The notes beneath the pieces were generated by a model. That model did not search any database, was not told where the DNA came from, and was given only the letters and a program-made list of their open reading frames with translations. 14,684 nucleotides of DNA, taken from assembly GCA_945865705.1 (NCBI GenBank), contig CAMBEY010000040.1:1-14684 (forward strand), given 5' to 3'. Source of the DNA: Candidatus Sulfopaludibacter sp. SbA3 (GTDB lineage: Bacteria > Acidobacteriota > Terriglobia > 2-12-FULL-54-10). Below, piece after piece: positions 1 to 6,808 of this stretch. A program made the position numbers and the translations under genes. The stretch's first letter is position 1, and every line of letters begins with the position of its first letter.

Positions 1-511
1 CGGCAGCCGACATGCCCAGCTCAAAAACACCAATCTGGGATTCACTCTCCAGCTTGAGCAGAGAAAGCGGCAGCCCAAATTGATTATTCAGATTCCCTTC
101 ATTCTGATGCACGCGGAAGCGCGTGGAAAGCAGCGACGAGATCATCTGCTTCGTCGTGGTTTTCCCGGTACTACCGGTGATGGCCACCACAGGCCCGGCC
201 CACTTGCGTCGCACGTGCGCGGCCAGGCGCTGCAGGCCGAGGGCTGGGTCGGGGACAGCGATCAGCCTGTCGCGCAACTCCTGTGGATATTCGTTGAGCT
301 TTTCCGAAGCGATCACGGCGGCGCACGCTCCTGAATCGAGCGCCGCACGGACAAACTCATGTCCGTCAAAGCGCGGGCCGCGCACGGCGAAGAAGCATTC
401 GCCCGCGGTGATGGTGCGCGAATCAATCGAATAACCCTTGGCGACAGTCAGCGATGAGTCACTGTTTGCAGCGCCGAGCGTGGCCGAGATTTCCTGTAGG
501 CTTAGTTGCAT
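1..511 (-). CDS. murF: MurF, UDP-N-acetylmuramoyl-tripeptide--D-alanyl-D-alanine ligase (N-terminal part, cut by window edge)
   Basis: Cytoplasmic ATP-dependent Mur ligase that adds D-Ala-D-Ala to UDP-MurNAc-tripeptide, the last cytoplasmic step of muropeptide synthesis. Reading the minus strand from an ATG at 511-509 gives 170 open codons to the edge, about a third of the usual ~450 residues. The N-terminal substrate-binding domain has the typical SIDSRTI and GECFFAVRG segments. The ATP P-loop ITGSTGKTTTK follows near residue 115, then NEGNLNNQFGLPLSLL and ELGMS, which are MurF-like rather than MurC/D/E-like. It lies downstream of murE in the usual dcw order. The 142-base gap between them holds a palindromic repeat, so it may be separated from the operon by RNA processing or attenuation. 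No strong Shine-Dalgarno sequence is evident before the ATG. The family call is secure; the C-terminal half is not visible. Confidence 0.93.
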   Translation of the reverse strand, partial: MQLSLQEISATLGAANSDSSLTVAKGYSIDSRTITAGECFFAVRGPRFDGHEFVRAALDSGACAAVIASEKLNEYPQELRDRLIAVPDPALGLQRLAAHVRRKWAGPVVAITGSTGKTTTKQMISSLLSTRFRVHQNEGNLNNQFGLPLSLLKLESESQIGVFELGMSAA

Positions 512-540
512 AATTCTATTACCAATTATGAGCGATCAGA

Positions 541-622
541 TGTCACTCCGAGCGTAGCGAGAAATCGGCTTTCCCCGGCGTGATTACCGCAAAGCAGATT
601 CCTCGCGACGCTCGGAATGACA
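541..622. repeat. Imperfect inverted repeat, dispersed family A, copy 1
   Basis: The arms at about 541-574 and 589-622 are roughly 34 bases each with about five mismatches, around a 14-base centre. Each arm runs outward-in as TGTCAYTCCGAGCGT then GCGAG-AATC-GCTTT. It fills most of the murE-murF gap. A much better preserved relative sits at 8725-8822. As RNA it would make a long hairpin between the murE stop and the murF start. I infer a dispersed palindromic element of the acidobacterial intergenic type; the name is from memory. Confidence 0.75.
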
Positions 623-653
623 TCCGTGGAACTTTTGCAGCCAACCGCTAAAA

Positions 654-2195
654 TCAATCTCCCAGCAGGACCGCTCGGGCAACTTCGCGGTCATCGAACT
701 GAAGCCGGTCAGATCCGATGATCTGATAGTCTTCATGGCCTTTGCCGGCGATCAGCACGGTGTCGCCGGACCGGGCCTCCCGCAGCGCGCGGGCGATGGC
801 AACCGCGCGGTTAGGCTCGATCACATATTTCGCTCCCGTTTTTTGCAGGCCGACCTGCATGTCATTAATGATCTGCAAGGGGTCCTCCGAGCGCGGATTA
901 TCCGATGTCAGGATGACTTGATCCGCGGCGGCGGCGGCCTGACCCATGGCGGGCCGTTTCGAGCGGTCGCGATCACCGCCACAGCCGAAGACCAGGATCA
1001 ATGAACCGTCCAGCGAGCCTTCCTTGGTCATCTCGCGGGCGGCGGCAATTACGGAGCGCAAGGCTTCTTCGGTGTGCGCGTAATCCACCAGAACGGCAAA
1101 CGGCTGGCCCTCCTGAATGGCCTCCAATCGTCCGGGCACGGTGACTTCGGCCAGGCCAGCATGAATGGCCTCCGGCGAAATTTCCATTGCTGTCGCGGCG
1201 GCTACGGCCGCCAACAGATTGCTGGCGTTATGCCGGCCGGGCAGACGCGATTGAATTTCCATTTCTCCGGACGGCGTTTTTACGGTCATTTTGATTCCTT
1301 CGACGGAGGTTTTCCAATTGCGTGCGCTGACATCCGCCGGATGATCCATGCCAAAGGAGATGATTCGCGCAGTGAGTCCTTCACGCATTTCGGTGAACCG
1401 CGGATCGTCGGCGTTCAAAACCGCTACCTTGGGCGCAAGCCCACCGCTGGCATCCCCGGGATTCGATGATGCGGGCTGGAATAGTTTTTTCTTGGCAAAA
1501 AAGTAGTCGTCCACGGTGGCGTGAAAGTCCAGATGATCGCGCGCGAAATTGGTCCAGACCGCGGTGTGGAAACGCGATCCAGCCACACGATCCATGGCCA
1601 GCGAGTGCGAGGATACTTCCATCACAGCGGCCATCGCGCTGGACCGCCCGACCAGAGCAAGCGCCTCGCGCAGCCAGCGTTGCAGATCCAGCGATTCCGG
1701 CGTCGTCTGCATCGCGGCAATTTTCCTGGCGCTGTCGCTGAAGCGCAGGCGATTCTCGATGGTGCCAAACAGCGCGGGAGTGCGGCCAGCAGCTTCCAGA
1801 ATGGAGGCGATCAGAAACGCCGTGGTGGTCTTTCCGTTTGTTCCGGTTACACCCACCAAATCCAGTTCCCGCGTGGGATGCTGGTAAAATTCACAGGCCG
1901 CTTGCGCGAGTGCAAAGCGGATGGCGGGCACCTGAATCCAGGCAATCGCGGAAGGCAGTTCGAATTGCGCACGAGGCAGCTCGGAAACAATCGCCACGGC
2001 TCCGCGCGCGATGGCGTCGGCAATGTACTTTGCGCCATCGTCGCGGTATCCGCGGATGGCGAAGAATACGTGTCCCGGCGCAACGCGACCGGAGTGATAG
2101 GACAGGCCGGCGGCCTCGCGCCGCAGGTCTCCGGTCACGAGGGTTCCCCGCACATGGTCGAAAAGTCTCGGCAGCGCAATGGGTTTGGGTGGCAC
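654..2195 (-). CDS. murE: MurE, UDP-N-acetylmuramoyl-L-alanyl-D-glutamate--meso-diaminopimelate ligase
   Basis: Cytoplasmic Mur ligase that adds the third stem-peptide residue to UDP-MurNAc-L-Ala-D-Glu. It has 513 residues, normal for the family. The N-terminal UDP-binding domain (to about 110) is followed by the P-loop VTGTNGKTTT (116-125), TTPES (164-168), EVSSHSLAMDRV (from 193) and the YFFAKKKLF segment, whose lysine 235 is the expected carbamylated residue. HNASN is at 322-326. The DNPRSEDP motif (432-439) is the known signature for meso-diaminopimelate rather than lysine, so a directly crosslinked DAP wall is expected. The start is GTG (2195-2193), three bases after the ftsI stop codon, so the two are probably translationally coupled. 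A later start would remove conserved N-terminal sequence. Confidence in function is high. Confidence 0.96.
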   Translation of the reverse strand: MPPKPIALPRLFDHVRGTLVTGDLRREAAGLSYHSGRVAPGHVFFAIRGYRDDGAKYIADAIARGAVAIVSELPRAQFELPSAIAWIQVPAIRFALAQAACEFYQHPTRELDLVGVTGTNGKTTTAFLIASILEAAGRTPALFGTIENRLRFSDSARKIAAMQTTPESLDLQRWLREALALVGRSSAMAAVMEVSSHSLAMDRVAGSRFHTAVWTNFARDHLDFHATVDDYFFAKKKLFQPASSNPGDASGGLAPKVAVLNADDPRFTEMREGLTARIISFGMDHPADVSARNWKTSVEGIKMTVKTPSGEMEIQSRLPGRHNASNLLAAVAAATAMEISPEAIHAGLAEVTVPGRLEAIQEGQPFAVLVDYAHTEEALRSVIAAAREMTKEGSLDGSLILVFGCGGDRDRSKRPAMGQAAAAADQVILTSDNPRSEDPLQIINDMQVGLQKTGAKYVIEPNRAVAIARALREARSGDTVLIAGKGHEDYQIIGSDRLQFDDREVARAVLLGD

Positions 2196-2198
2196 GGG

Positions 2199-4337
2199 TT
2201 AACCGCTCGCGGCTTTGGCCAGTACGCCAGTGGCAGGCTGTGCCGACGAGGACTTCGCGGCGGAGCCAATGCGAAACTTGACGAGTATGGAAGCTCCCTC
2301 CTGGATGACCGTGCCCGGTGCCGGGTACTGGTCAAAGGCCACGCCGCTTCCCACCAGTTGAACTTTCATATCCTGCGCCAGCGCCTGTGCGGTAACCGCG
2401 CGCACCGATGAGCCCAGGAAGTTCGGCGTCACTCTTCCCGGCACGCCCCGCGAAGAAAATTCTGCAGGCTCGGAAAGATCCAGATCGACCGAGCGAACCG
2501 CTGGGCTGCTATTCGCCTCGGTACTCTCCTCATTGAACTGGGCTGCTTCGGATTTCCCGGTGGCGTGCTTGCGCAGCGCGGCCCGTTGCGAAGTCGACAG
2601 AGGCACGGCGGTGCCGGGCAAATTTCGATAGGCGAGAATCTGTTCGGCGATGCGGCCAAACACCGGAGCGGCAATCGATCCACCGTGATTCAGCCCGCGC
2701 GGAGAGTCCAGCACCACCAGGATAGCGAACATGGGATCTTCCACTGGAGTGATGCCCACGAAGGATGCGATATTATCCGTGCGGGAGTAAGTTCCCGTGG
2801 CGGGGTCCAACTTTTGCGCCGTCCCGGTTTTACCACCGGCAGAGTAACCCTTCGGCAATGCCGCCTTGCCCGTTCCTGCAATAACCGTCTCGGCCATCAT
2901 GCGCTGCATTTTGCTGGCCGTCGCGGGGCTAATCACGCGGCGCATATCCTCGGGCTTTATATCCGGCTCAGAGGCAGATGGCCCGCCCTTTCCCTCAACC
3001 AAGTTGCCGTTCCGGGTGGCGACCGCGTTGTTGGCGGTATCATCCAGAAGGATGCTGGGACGAATCCAAACGCCGTCATTGGCAACAACCGACGCCATGG
3101 AAACAATCTGCAAGGGAGTAACGCCGATCTCCTGACCCATGGCGATGGCGCCAATCGAGGCCTTCCACCAGCGCTCCGGCGGCTTGGTTAGGCCGCGGGC
3201 TTCGCCGGGCATCTCAATGCCGGTGGGAACACCGAAGCCGAAGCTGCGGATATATTGATAGAACTTCTCATTGCCCAGTCGCAAGGCCAGCTTGATGGAG
3301 CACACGTCGCTGGATTGCTGGAAAGTCTCGGAAACCGTCAGGATGCCAAATTTCATGTGGTCGCGGATGGTGTGGCCGGCAACATTGATGGAACCCATCT
3401 GGCAGTCGATGCGCTCCTCCGGCTGCGTCAGACCGGCCTCGATGGCCGCGGCGATGGTGACGATCTTGAAGGTGGAACCCGGCTCATAAATACCGCCGAT
3501 GGCCGTGTTGCGATGGGCTTCGGCATGAGCTTCTGAAAACTTATTGGGATTGAATGTGGGCCGGTTGGCCATGGCCAGGATTTCGCCGGTATAGGGGTCC
3601 TGCACGATGACGGTGCCGGTCTTGGATCGGGAGAGAGCCATGACCGCGTCCAATTCCCGCTCGGCGATGAATTGGATATTCTCATCGAGAGTCAGCACCA
3701 GATCGTGTCCCGGTTGCGGCTCGCTGCCTTTGCTGGAGTAGCGTCGGCTGCGCGCGTCGCGCTCAATCAATAGCTTGCCCGGAATGCCCCGGATCAGGTC
3801 GTCGTACTTCATCTCGAGACCCGCCAGGCCCTCGCCGTCAATGCCCACATAGCCCAGCACATGCGCCGCCAGCTCGCGCTTGGGATAGAAGCGTTTGTTT
3901 TCCTTCTGGAAGTAGATGCCCTTCAAATTCAGTTGGCGGACGCGATCGGCCTCGCGCGCGGTTACTTTGCGCTTTACCCAAGCGAAGGAGTTGGTACCGG
4001 TGAGCTTCTTCTCGAGGTCGGCCCGCTTCATGGCCAGGACCGGGGCCAGCAGACGAGCCGCCGGCTTGGGGTCGCCCACTTCGTCCGGGTCCGCGTAGAC
4101 GGACTCCACCTCGACGGTCATGGCCAGGGGACGATGGTTGCGATCGTAGATATTGCCGCGCGCCGGACTCACTTCAATGGTGCGCTCCTGCTGGCGACGG
4201 GCCTGTTCGGTGAAGTTGCGATACTGAAATACTTGAAAATAAAAAAGGCGGGCGATGACCACGAGGGTCCAGCAGCCTAAGGCGATGGTCAGGTAGAGAG
4301 CGCGGCGGGAATAGAATGGCGGTTTATGATTAGGCAT
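2199..4337 (-). CDS. ftsI: FtsI-type class B penicillin-binding protein (septal transpeptidase) with C-terminal PASTA domain
   Basis: Septal peptidoglycan transpeptidase anchored in the inner membrane, partner of FtsW/FtsL. It has 712 residues. A short basic cytoplasmic tail and one membrane helix (about 13-35) lead into the periplasmic pedestal domain, which has the SPARGNIYDRN motif (58-68). The transpeptidase domain has the nucleophile motif STFK (Ser288, Lys291). The second motif reads SSD (342-344) where SxN is usual. KTGTAQK starts at 503. A single PASTA domain covers about 635-692, followed by a Ser/Ala-rich tail. PASTA domains bind peptidoglycan or beta-lactams, and E. coli FtsI lacks one. 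The ATG (4337-4335) has GGAGG upstream with rather long spacing. It sits between ftsL and murE. It could be a SpoVD/PBP2-like paralogue, but the locus supports FtsI. Confidence 0.94.
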   Translation of the reverse strand: MPNHKPPFYSRRALYLTIALGCWTLVVIARLFYFQVFQYRNFTEQARRQQERTIEVSPARGNIYDRNHRPLAMTVEVESVYADPDEVGDPKPAARLLAPVLAMKRADLEKKLTGTNSFAWVKRKVTAREADRVRQLNLKGIYFQKENKRFYPKRELAAHVLGYVGIDGEGLAGLEMKYDDLIRGIPGKLLIERDARSRRYSSKGSEPQPGHDLVLTLDENIQFIAERELDAVMALSRSKTGTVIVQDPYTGEILAMANRPTFNPNKFSEAHAEAHRNTAIGGIYEPGSTFKIVTIAAAIEAGLTQPEERIDCQMGSINVAGHTIRDHMKFGILTVSETFQQSSDVCSIKLALRLGNEKFYQYIRSFGFGVPTGIEMPGEARGLTKPPERWWKASIGAIAMGQEIGVTPLQIVSMASVVANDGVWIRPSILLDDTANNAVATRNGNLVEGKGGPSASEPDIKPEDMRRVISPATASKMQRMMAETVIAGTGKAALPKGYSAGGKTGTAQKLDPATGTYSRTDNIASFVGITPVEDPMFAILVVLDSPRGLNHGGSIAAPVFGRIAEQILAYRNLPGTAVPLSTSQRAALRKHATGKSEAAQFNEESTEANSSPAVRSVDLDLSEPAEFSSRGVPGRVTPNFLGSSVRAVTAQALAQDMKVQLVGSGVAFDQYPAPGTVIQEGASILVKFRIGSAAKSSSAQPATGVLAKAASG

Positions 4338-4377
4338 CGGCTCTCGCTGACCTCCAGTGGTTCAAAGCTCGGGCCTT

Positions 4378-4413
4378 GATTCTTGCAATGATTCTTGCAA
4401 TGACTCTTGCAAT
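4378..4413. repeat. Three tandem 12-bp units in the ftsL-ftsI gap
   Basis: Three consecutive copies of a 12-base unit (GATTCTTGCAAT, with T to C in the third copy) start at 4378, 4390 and 4402. They lie about 40 bases upstream of the ftsI start codon, so they are in the untranslated part of the dcw transcript. In one minus-strand frame they read as repeated Leu-Gln-Glu-Ser, but that frame is an out-of-frame shadow of ftsL and not a credible gene. Confidence 0.85.
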
Positions 4414-4418
4414 GAGCC

Positions 4419-4440
4419 GCGACCGAAAGAGGGCGGTCGC
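4419..4440. other. Perfect 7-bp hairpin in the ftsL-ftsI gap
   Basis: GCGACCG (4419-4425) and CGGTCGC (4434-4440) pair perfectly around an 8-base loop, between the tandem 12-mers and the ftsL stop. There is no T-run after it on the minus strand, so it does not look like a standard terminator. An mRNA processing or stability element is possible. Confidence 0.5.
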
Positions 4441-4467
4441 AATAAGCACTGCCTCAGCAACAGACTG

Positions 4468-4908
4468 CTAGCGAGCTGCGGGTACAGGCTGAATTCGCGC
4501 CGTAAGGACCAGAGAGTTGCCCTGACCAACATTGGTGGCAGGGGCGGCATTGGCGGCCAACGTAGCTGGTGATAGTGGTTCGGCGCGGAAAATCTGGTCG
4601 GGAGCCAGCGTCCTCATGCCCAGCTCATTACGCGCGATCCAGTCGATGCGGAGAGGGTCGCCAAGCGAAGCCTCCTCCAACTGGAGTTTGCGGTTGGCTT
4701 CCAGGGAAATTTTCTTGTCGCGTTCCAGCCGCTCGATCCTGTAGCCGTTCTCAAGAGTCTGGAATCGCCCCATGGCGGAGAAAAGCGCGGCGCCAAGCAG
4801 CAGGACTCCCAGCAGAGTGCTCATGAGATATTGACGCGGCTCGCCGGGCCGTGCCAGCGGCACGAGCCTGGAATTATCCACCGATTTCACATAGTAAATG
4901 GCCTGCAT
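4468..4908 (-). CDS. ftsL: FtsL-like cell division protein
   Basis: Small bitopic division protein expected to form the FtsQLB-type complex that activates FtsW/FtsI. From the ATG at 4908-4906 it has 146 residues. A cytoplasmic segment of about 26 residues and a membrane helix (about 27-46, LLGVLLLGAALF) are followed by a charged, leucine-containing segment (about 50-80) consistent with a short coiled coil. Next comes DPLRIDWIARNELGM, a pattern common after the coiled coil in FtsL/FtsB-like proteins. Its sequence is poorly conserved, so the name rests on topology and position between rsmH and ftsI. An upstream TTG at 4959 would add 17 residues but has no ribosome binding site. The ATG has AGAG about six bases and GAGG about twelve bases upstream. 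The Ala/Pro-rich C-terminus is unremarkable. Confidence 0.82.
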   Translation of the reverse strand: MQAIYYVKSVDNSRLVPLARPGEPRQYLMSTLLGVLLLGAALFSAMGRFQTLENGYRIERLERDKKISLEANRKLQLEEASLGDPLRIDWIARNELGMRTLAPDQIFRAEPLSPATLAANAAPATNVGQGNSLVLTARIQPVPAAR

Positions 4909-4964
4909 TGGATCTCTGGACCTCGAAGTGATCTGATTTCTTATGAATGTGGACTGCAAATTTT

Positions 4965-5960
4965 TTATTGCGACTGGTCCGCCATCGGCTTCATTGCCAC
5001 TCTTAATTTTGCGCTGCGGGAGCGACGGTTGGCGATGATCTCGGGGTCTCCCGGCTTGATCACCTTACGCGTCAGATTCTCCATGACGCCATCGCGGTCC
5101 CAACGCTGCATCTGCTGTTTTACGATGCGATCTTCCAGTGAATGAAAACTGATTACCACCAATCTGCCGCCCGGGTTCAGGCATTCCGGGACTTGGTTCA
5201 GGAATTGAGTGAGCTGCTCCAGTTCCTGATTCACGGCGATGCGCAAGGCCTGAAACACGCGCGTCGCGGGATGTACAAAAGTTCCAGTAGTCCGGGCGCC
5301 GTCCCAATGAGCCGAGTGTTTGCGCCTTGCGGCGCTCTTCTCGGCCTCGCGTCTGCCCCCCAGGCAAGCCGCGATGATTTCAGCTAATCTCACCGTTGTG
5401 GTGATGGGCCGGGCCCGAACTATCGCTCTGGCGATTCTCTGTGACCTCCTTTCTTCTCCATATTCGTATATCACGCGGGCCAGCTCTCGCTCGTCCCAGC
5501 GATTTACAACCTCGTCTGCCGTCAGCTCCTGATCCGGGTCCATGCGCATATCGAGCGGCCCGGCGGCCTTCAGGCTAAATCCTCTTTGCGGATCATCGAG
5601 CATCATCTGCGAAAGGCCGATGTCCGCCAGTATCCCGTCCACCCGGCTAGGCCGCGGGGAAAGGGATAACTGCTGCAATCCTTTTTCGATTCCGACGCTC
5701 AGTCCGGCGAAGTCCTGCCGCACCAGCGTGAATCGCGCGGACAAGTCTTGACCGGGTAAGGACGATAATTTTTCGCGCGCCAGTTCGAGCGCTGACGGGT
5801 CGCGATCCATCGCGATCAGATAGCCCGTCGCCGACAATGTCAGGCGCTCCAGAATCGCCCTGGAATGCCCAGCGCCCCCAACCGTCGTGTCGAGGTAGAG
5901 TCCCCCGGGCCGTACCGCCAGCCAGTCCATGATCTCGGCGGTCATTACGGGGATGTGCAT
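4965..5960 (-). CDS. rsmH: RsmH (MraW), 16S rRNA (cytosine1402-N4)-methyltransferase
   Basis: S-adenosylmethionine-dependent methyltransferase that modifies C1402 in the ribosomal decoding centre. It has 331 residues, slightly longer than the usual ~310. It begins with the family-typical HIPVM. The SAM-binding motif DTTVGGAGHS is at about 24-33, followed by AMDRDPSA, then ADIGLSQ, RGFSL and GPLDMRMDP. The C-terminus has HPATRVFQALRIAVN, VISFHSLEDR and RSRSAKLR, all RsmH hallmarks. A basic linker of about 25 residues before HPATR (near GGRREAEKSAARRK) is longer than usual. It starts 32 bases after the mraZ stop. The ten bases immediately upstream of the ATG are the palindrome GGGGCGCCCC, which overlaps the likely Shine-Dalgarno AGGGG. 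Confidence 0.96.
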   Translation of the reverse strand: MHIPVMTAEIMDWLAVRPGGLYLDTTVGGAGHSRAILERLTLSATGYLIAMDRDPSALELAREKLSSLPGQDLSARFTLVRQDFAGLSVGIEKGLQQLSLSPRPSRVDGILADIGLSQMMLDDPQRGFSLKAAGPLDMRMDPDQELTADEVVNRWDERELARVIYEYGEERRSQRIARAIVRARPITTTVRLAEIIAACLGGRREAEKSAARRKHSAHWDGARTTGTFVHPATRVFQALRIAVNQELEQLTQFLNQVPECLNPGGRLVVISFHSLEDRIVKQQMQRWDRDGVMENLTRKVIKPGDPEIIANRRSRSAKLRVAMKPMADQSQ

Positions 5961-5992
5961 GGGGCGCCCCTGCGGTCATACTGATAACGGAT

Positions 5993-6436
5993 TTAGATAC
6001 CAAGTTCATCGAGCACCTTCCCATCTTCCGCCGTCATGGGGTTACTGTTCATCTCGGCCAGGAACCTTTCGTTGTTCCAGACCGCCAGCCAGTTCACGTG
6101 CCCCAACACGGCCACGTCACCTTTGATCTCGGCTTTGTCGCGTAAGACTGATGGAATGAGGATTCGGCCCTGTTTGTCCCAGTTCACCACTTGGCCGTAA
6201 TAGTTCAGGCGGTCCATGAGTTTGCGGCGGGAAGTGTTGAAACTGCCCCCTTTGGCCAGCTTTGCTTCAACTTGGGTCCACTCTTCCATGGGATAGATTC
6301 GCGCGTATTGGCCGTCGAGGCTGGTTACCCAGAACTCGGCGCTGCCATAGCGGTCCTCCAGAGCCTTCTTGAAGGTCTCGGGGACCTTCAGACGGCCCTT
6401 TTCGTCGATGCGAGCTGGGTGGTTGCCTCTAAGCAT
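5993..6436 (-). CDS. mraZ: MraZ transcriptional regulator
   Basis: First gene of the dcw cluster. MraZ is a ring-forming DNA-binding protein of the SpoVT/AbrB-like swapped-hairpin superfamily that represses its own operon in E. coli. It has 147 residues, the normal length. The N-terminus MLRGNHPARIDEKGR is characteristic. The two tandem MraZ repeats each carry the DxxxR signature: DEKGR at 11-15 and DKQGR at 87-91. The ATG (6436-6434) is fixed by the conserved N-terminus, but no clear Shine-Dalgarno sequence precedes it. Immediately upstream lies a phased array of GTGGAG-like hexamers (6460-6525), the probable target of the protein itself. Confidence 0.97.
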   Translation of the reverse strand: MLRGNHPARIDEKGRLKVPETFKKALEDRYGSAEFWVTSLDGQYARIYPMEEWTQVEAKLAKGGSFNTSRRKLMDRLNYYGQVVNWDKQGRILIPSVLRDKAEIKGDVAVLGHVNWLAVWNNERFLAEMNSNPMTAEDGKVLDELGI

Positions 6437-6459
6437 ATCGAATCACGGTAACAACTGCG

Positions 6460-6525
6460 CTCCACAAGCTTTCACAGCAGGCCACTACCTACCAAAAAAC
6501 TCTACTAATTTCCACTTGGCTCCAC
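6460..6525 (-). promoter_or_regulatory. Probable MraZ operator: seven hexamers at an exact 10-bp period
   Basis: Read on the minus strand in the direction of transcription, the units are GTGGAG (6520-6525), GTGGAA (6510-6515), GTAGAG (6500-6505), TTGGTA (6490-6495), GTGGCC (6480-6485), GTGAAA (6470-6475) and GTGGAG (6460-6465). All are exactly 10 bases apart. Known MraZ boxes are G-rich direct repeats (TGGGN in E. coli, GTGG-type in mollicutes) at about one helical turn, so all units would face one side of the DNA for a ring-shaped MraZ. The array begins at the predicted transcription start and ends 24 bases before the mraZ ATG, a position that suits repression. Some units are weak matches. 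Confidence 0.8.
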
Positions 6526-6528
6526 ATT

Positions 6529-6556
6529 TTTACATTAGGAGCTGAATCCTTGTCAA
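6529..6556 (-). promoter_or_regulatory. Candidate sigma-70-type promoter for the mraZ-dcw operon
   Basis: On the minus strand a perfect TTGACA -35 box (6556-6551) is followed after 16 bases by TGTAAA (6534-6529). An overlapping alternative, TAAAAA, has 18-base spacing. The predicted start near 6522 falls at the first MraZ-box-like unit. The surrounding DNA is AT-rich compared with the genes. Confidence 0.6.
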
Positions 6557-6614
6557 GAACTTTGTGATAGAAAATGAAGATAACTATGAATTAACCAAAT
6601 GAGAGGAGGCGGGG

Positions 6615-6641
6615 CTGACCACAATCTGCGGTAGCTATAAA
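6615..6641 (+). promoter_or_regulatory. Weak candidate promoter for the 6672 short ORF
   Basis: TATAAA at 6636-6641 is a good -10 match. The best -35 match upstream is CTGACC (6615-6620), with a short 15-base spacer. It points toward a short ORF with an excellent ribosome binding site. Support is moderate to weak. Confidence 0.3.
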
Positions 6642-6671
6642 AAATACACACGCATATATGGAGGTATTAGC

Positions 6672-6713
6672 ATGGAAGATACAATTTCCGTAGAGGTGGG
6701 CACGCGGAATTAG
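6672..6713 (+). CDS. Possible short ORF of 13 codons with a strong ribosome binding site
   Basis: ATG at 6672, stop TAG at 6711-6713, encoding MEDTISVEVGTRN. GGAGG at 6660-6664 lies seven bases before the ATG, the best-placed Shine-Dalgarno sequence in this part of the window. No longer gene uses it. The peptide has no signal sequence and no run of any one amino acid that would mark a classical attenuation leader. The next plus-strand gene, ilvC, is about 1 kb away beyond an oppositely oriented gene, so this would be a free-standing transcript or leader. A G-rich structured segment follows 18 bases after the stop. I do not recognise the peptide, and chance occurrence is quite possible. Confidence 0.33.
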   Translation: MEDTISVEVGTRN

Positions 6714-6731
6714 ACTACTTTTACCAAAAGC

Positions 6732-6799
6732 GTAGATTGTTCCGGGTGCCGGGGAGCCCCTGCCGGGGAGCTCCTAGCGGGGGCGGAAAACAACCCTAC
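6732..6799. other. Structured G-rich element with 14-bp tandem repeats
   Basis: Two tandem 14-base units, GCCGGGGAGCCCCT (6748-6761) and GCCGGGGAGCTCCT (6762-6775), and a third degenerate unit give four runs of three or more G. They are enclosed by complementary flanks: GTAG (6732-6735) with CTAC (6796-6799), TTGTT (6737-6741) with AACAA (6789-6793), and CCG (6742-6744) with CGG (6784-6786). It lies between the stop of the minus-strand 2H gene and the short ORF. It could be a bidirectional transcription end, a small RNA domain or a repeat element. There is no clean T-run for a simple terminator. Confidence 0.5.
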
Positions 6800-6808
6800 A
6801 GGAACCCG

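Noticed and set aside
1521..2411. Plus-strand frame (296 codons) spanning murE and the end of ftsI
   Set aside because: It crosses two well-supported genes on the opposite strand and has no recognisable motif.
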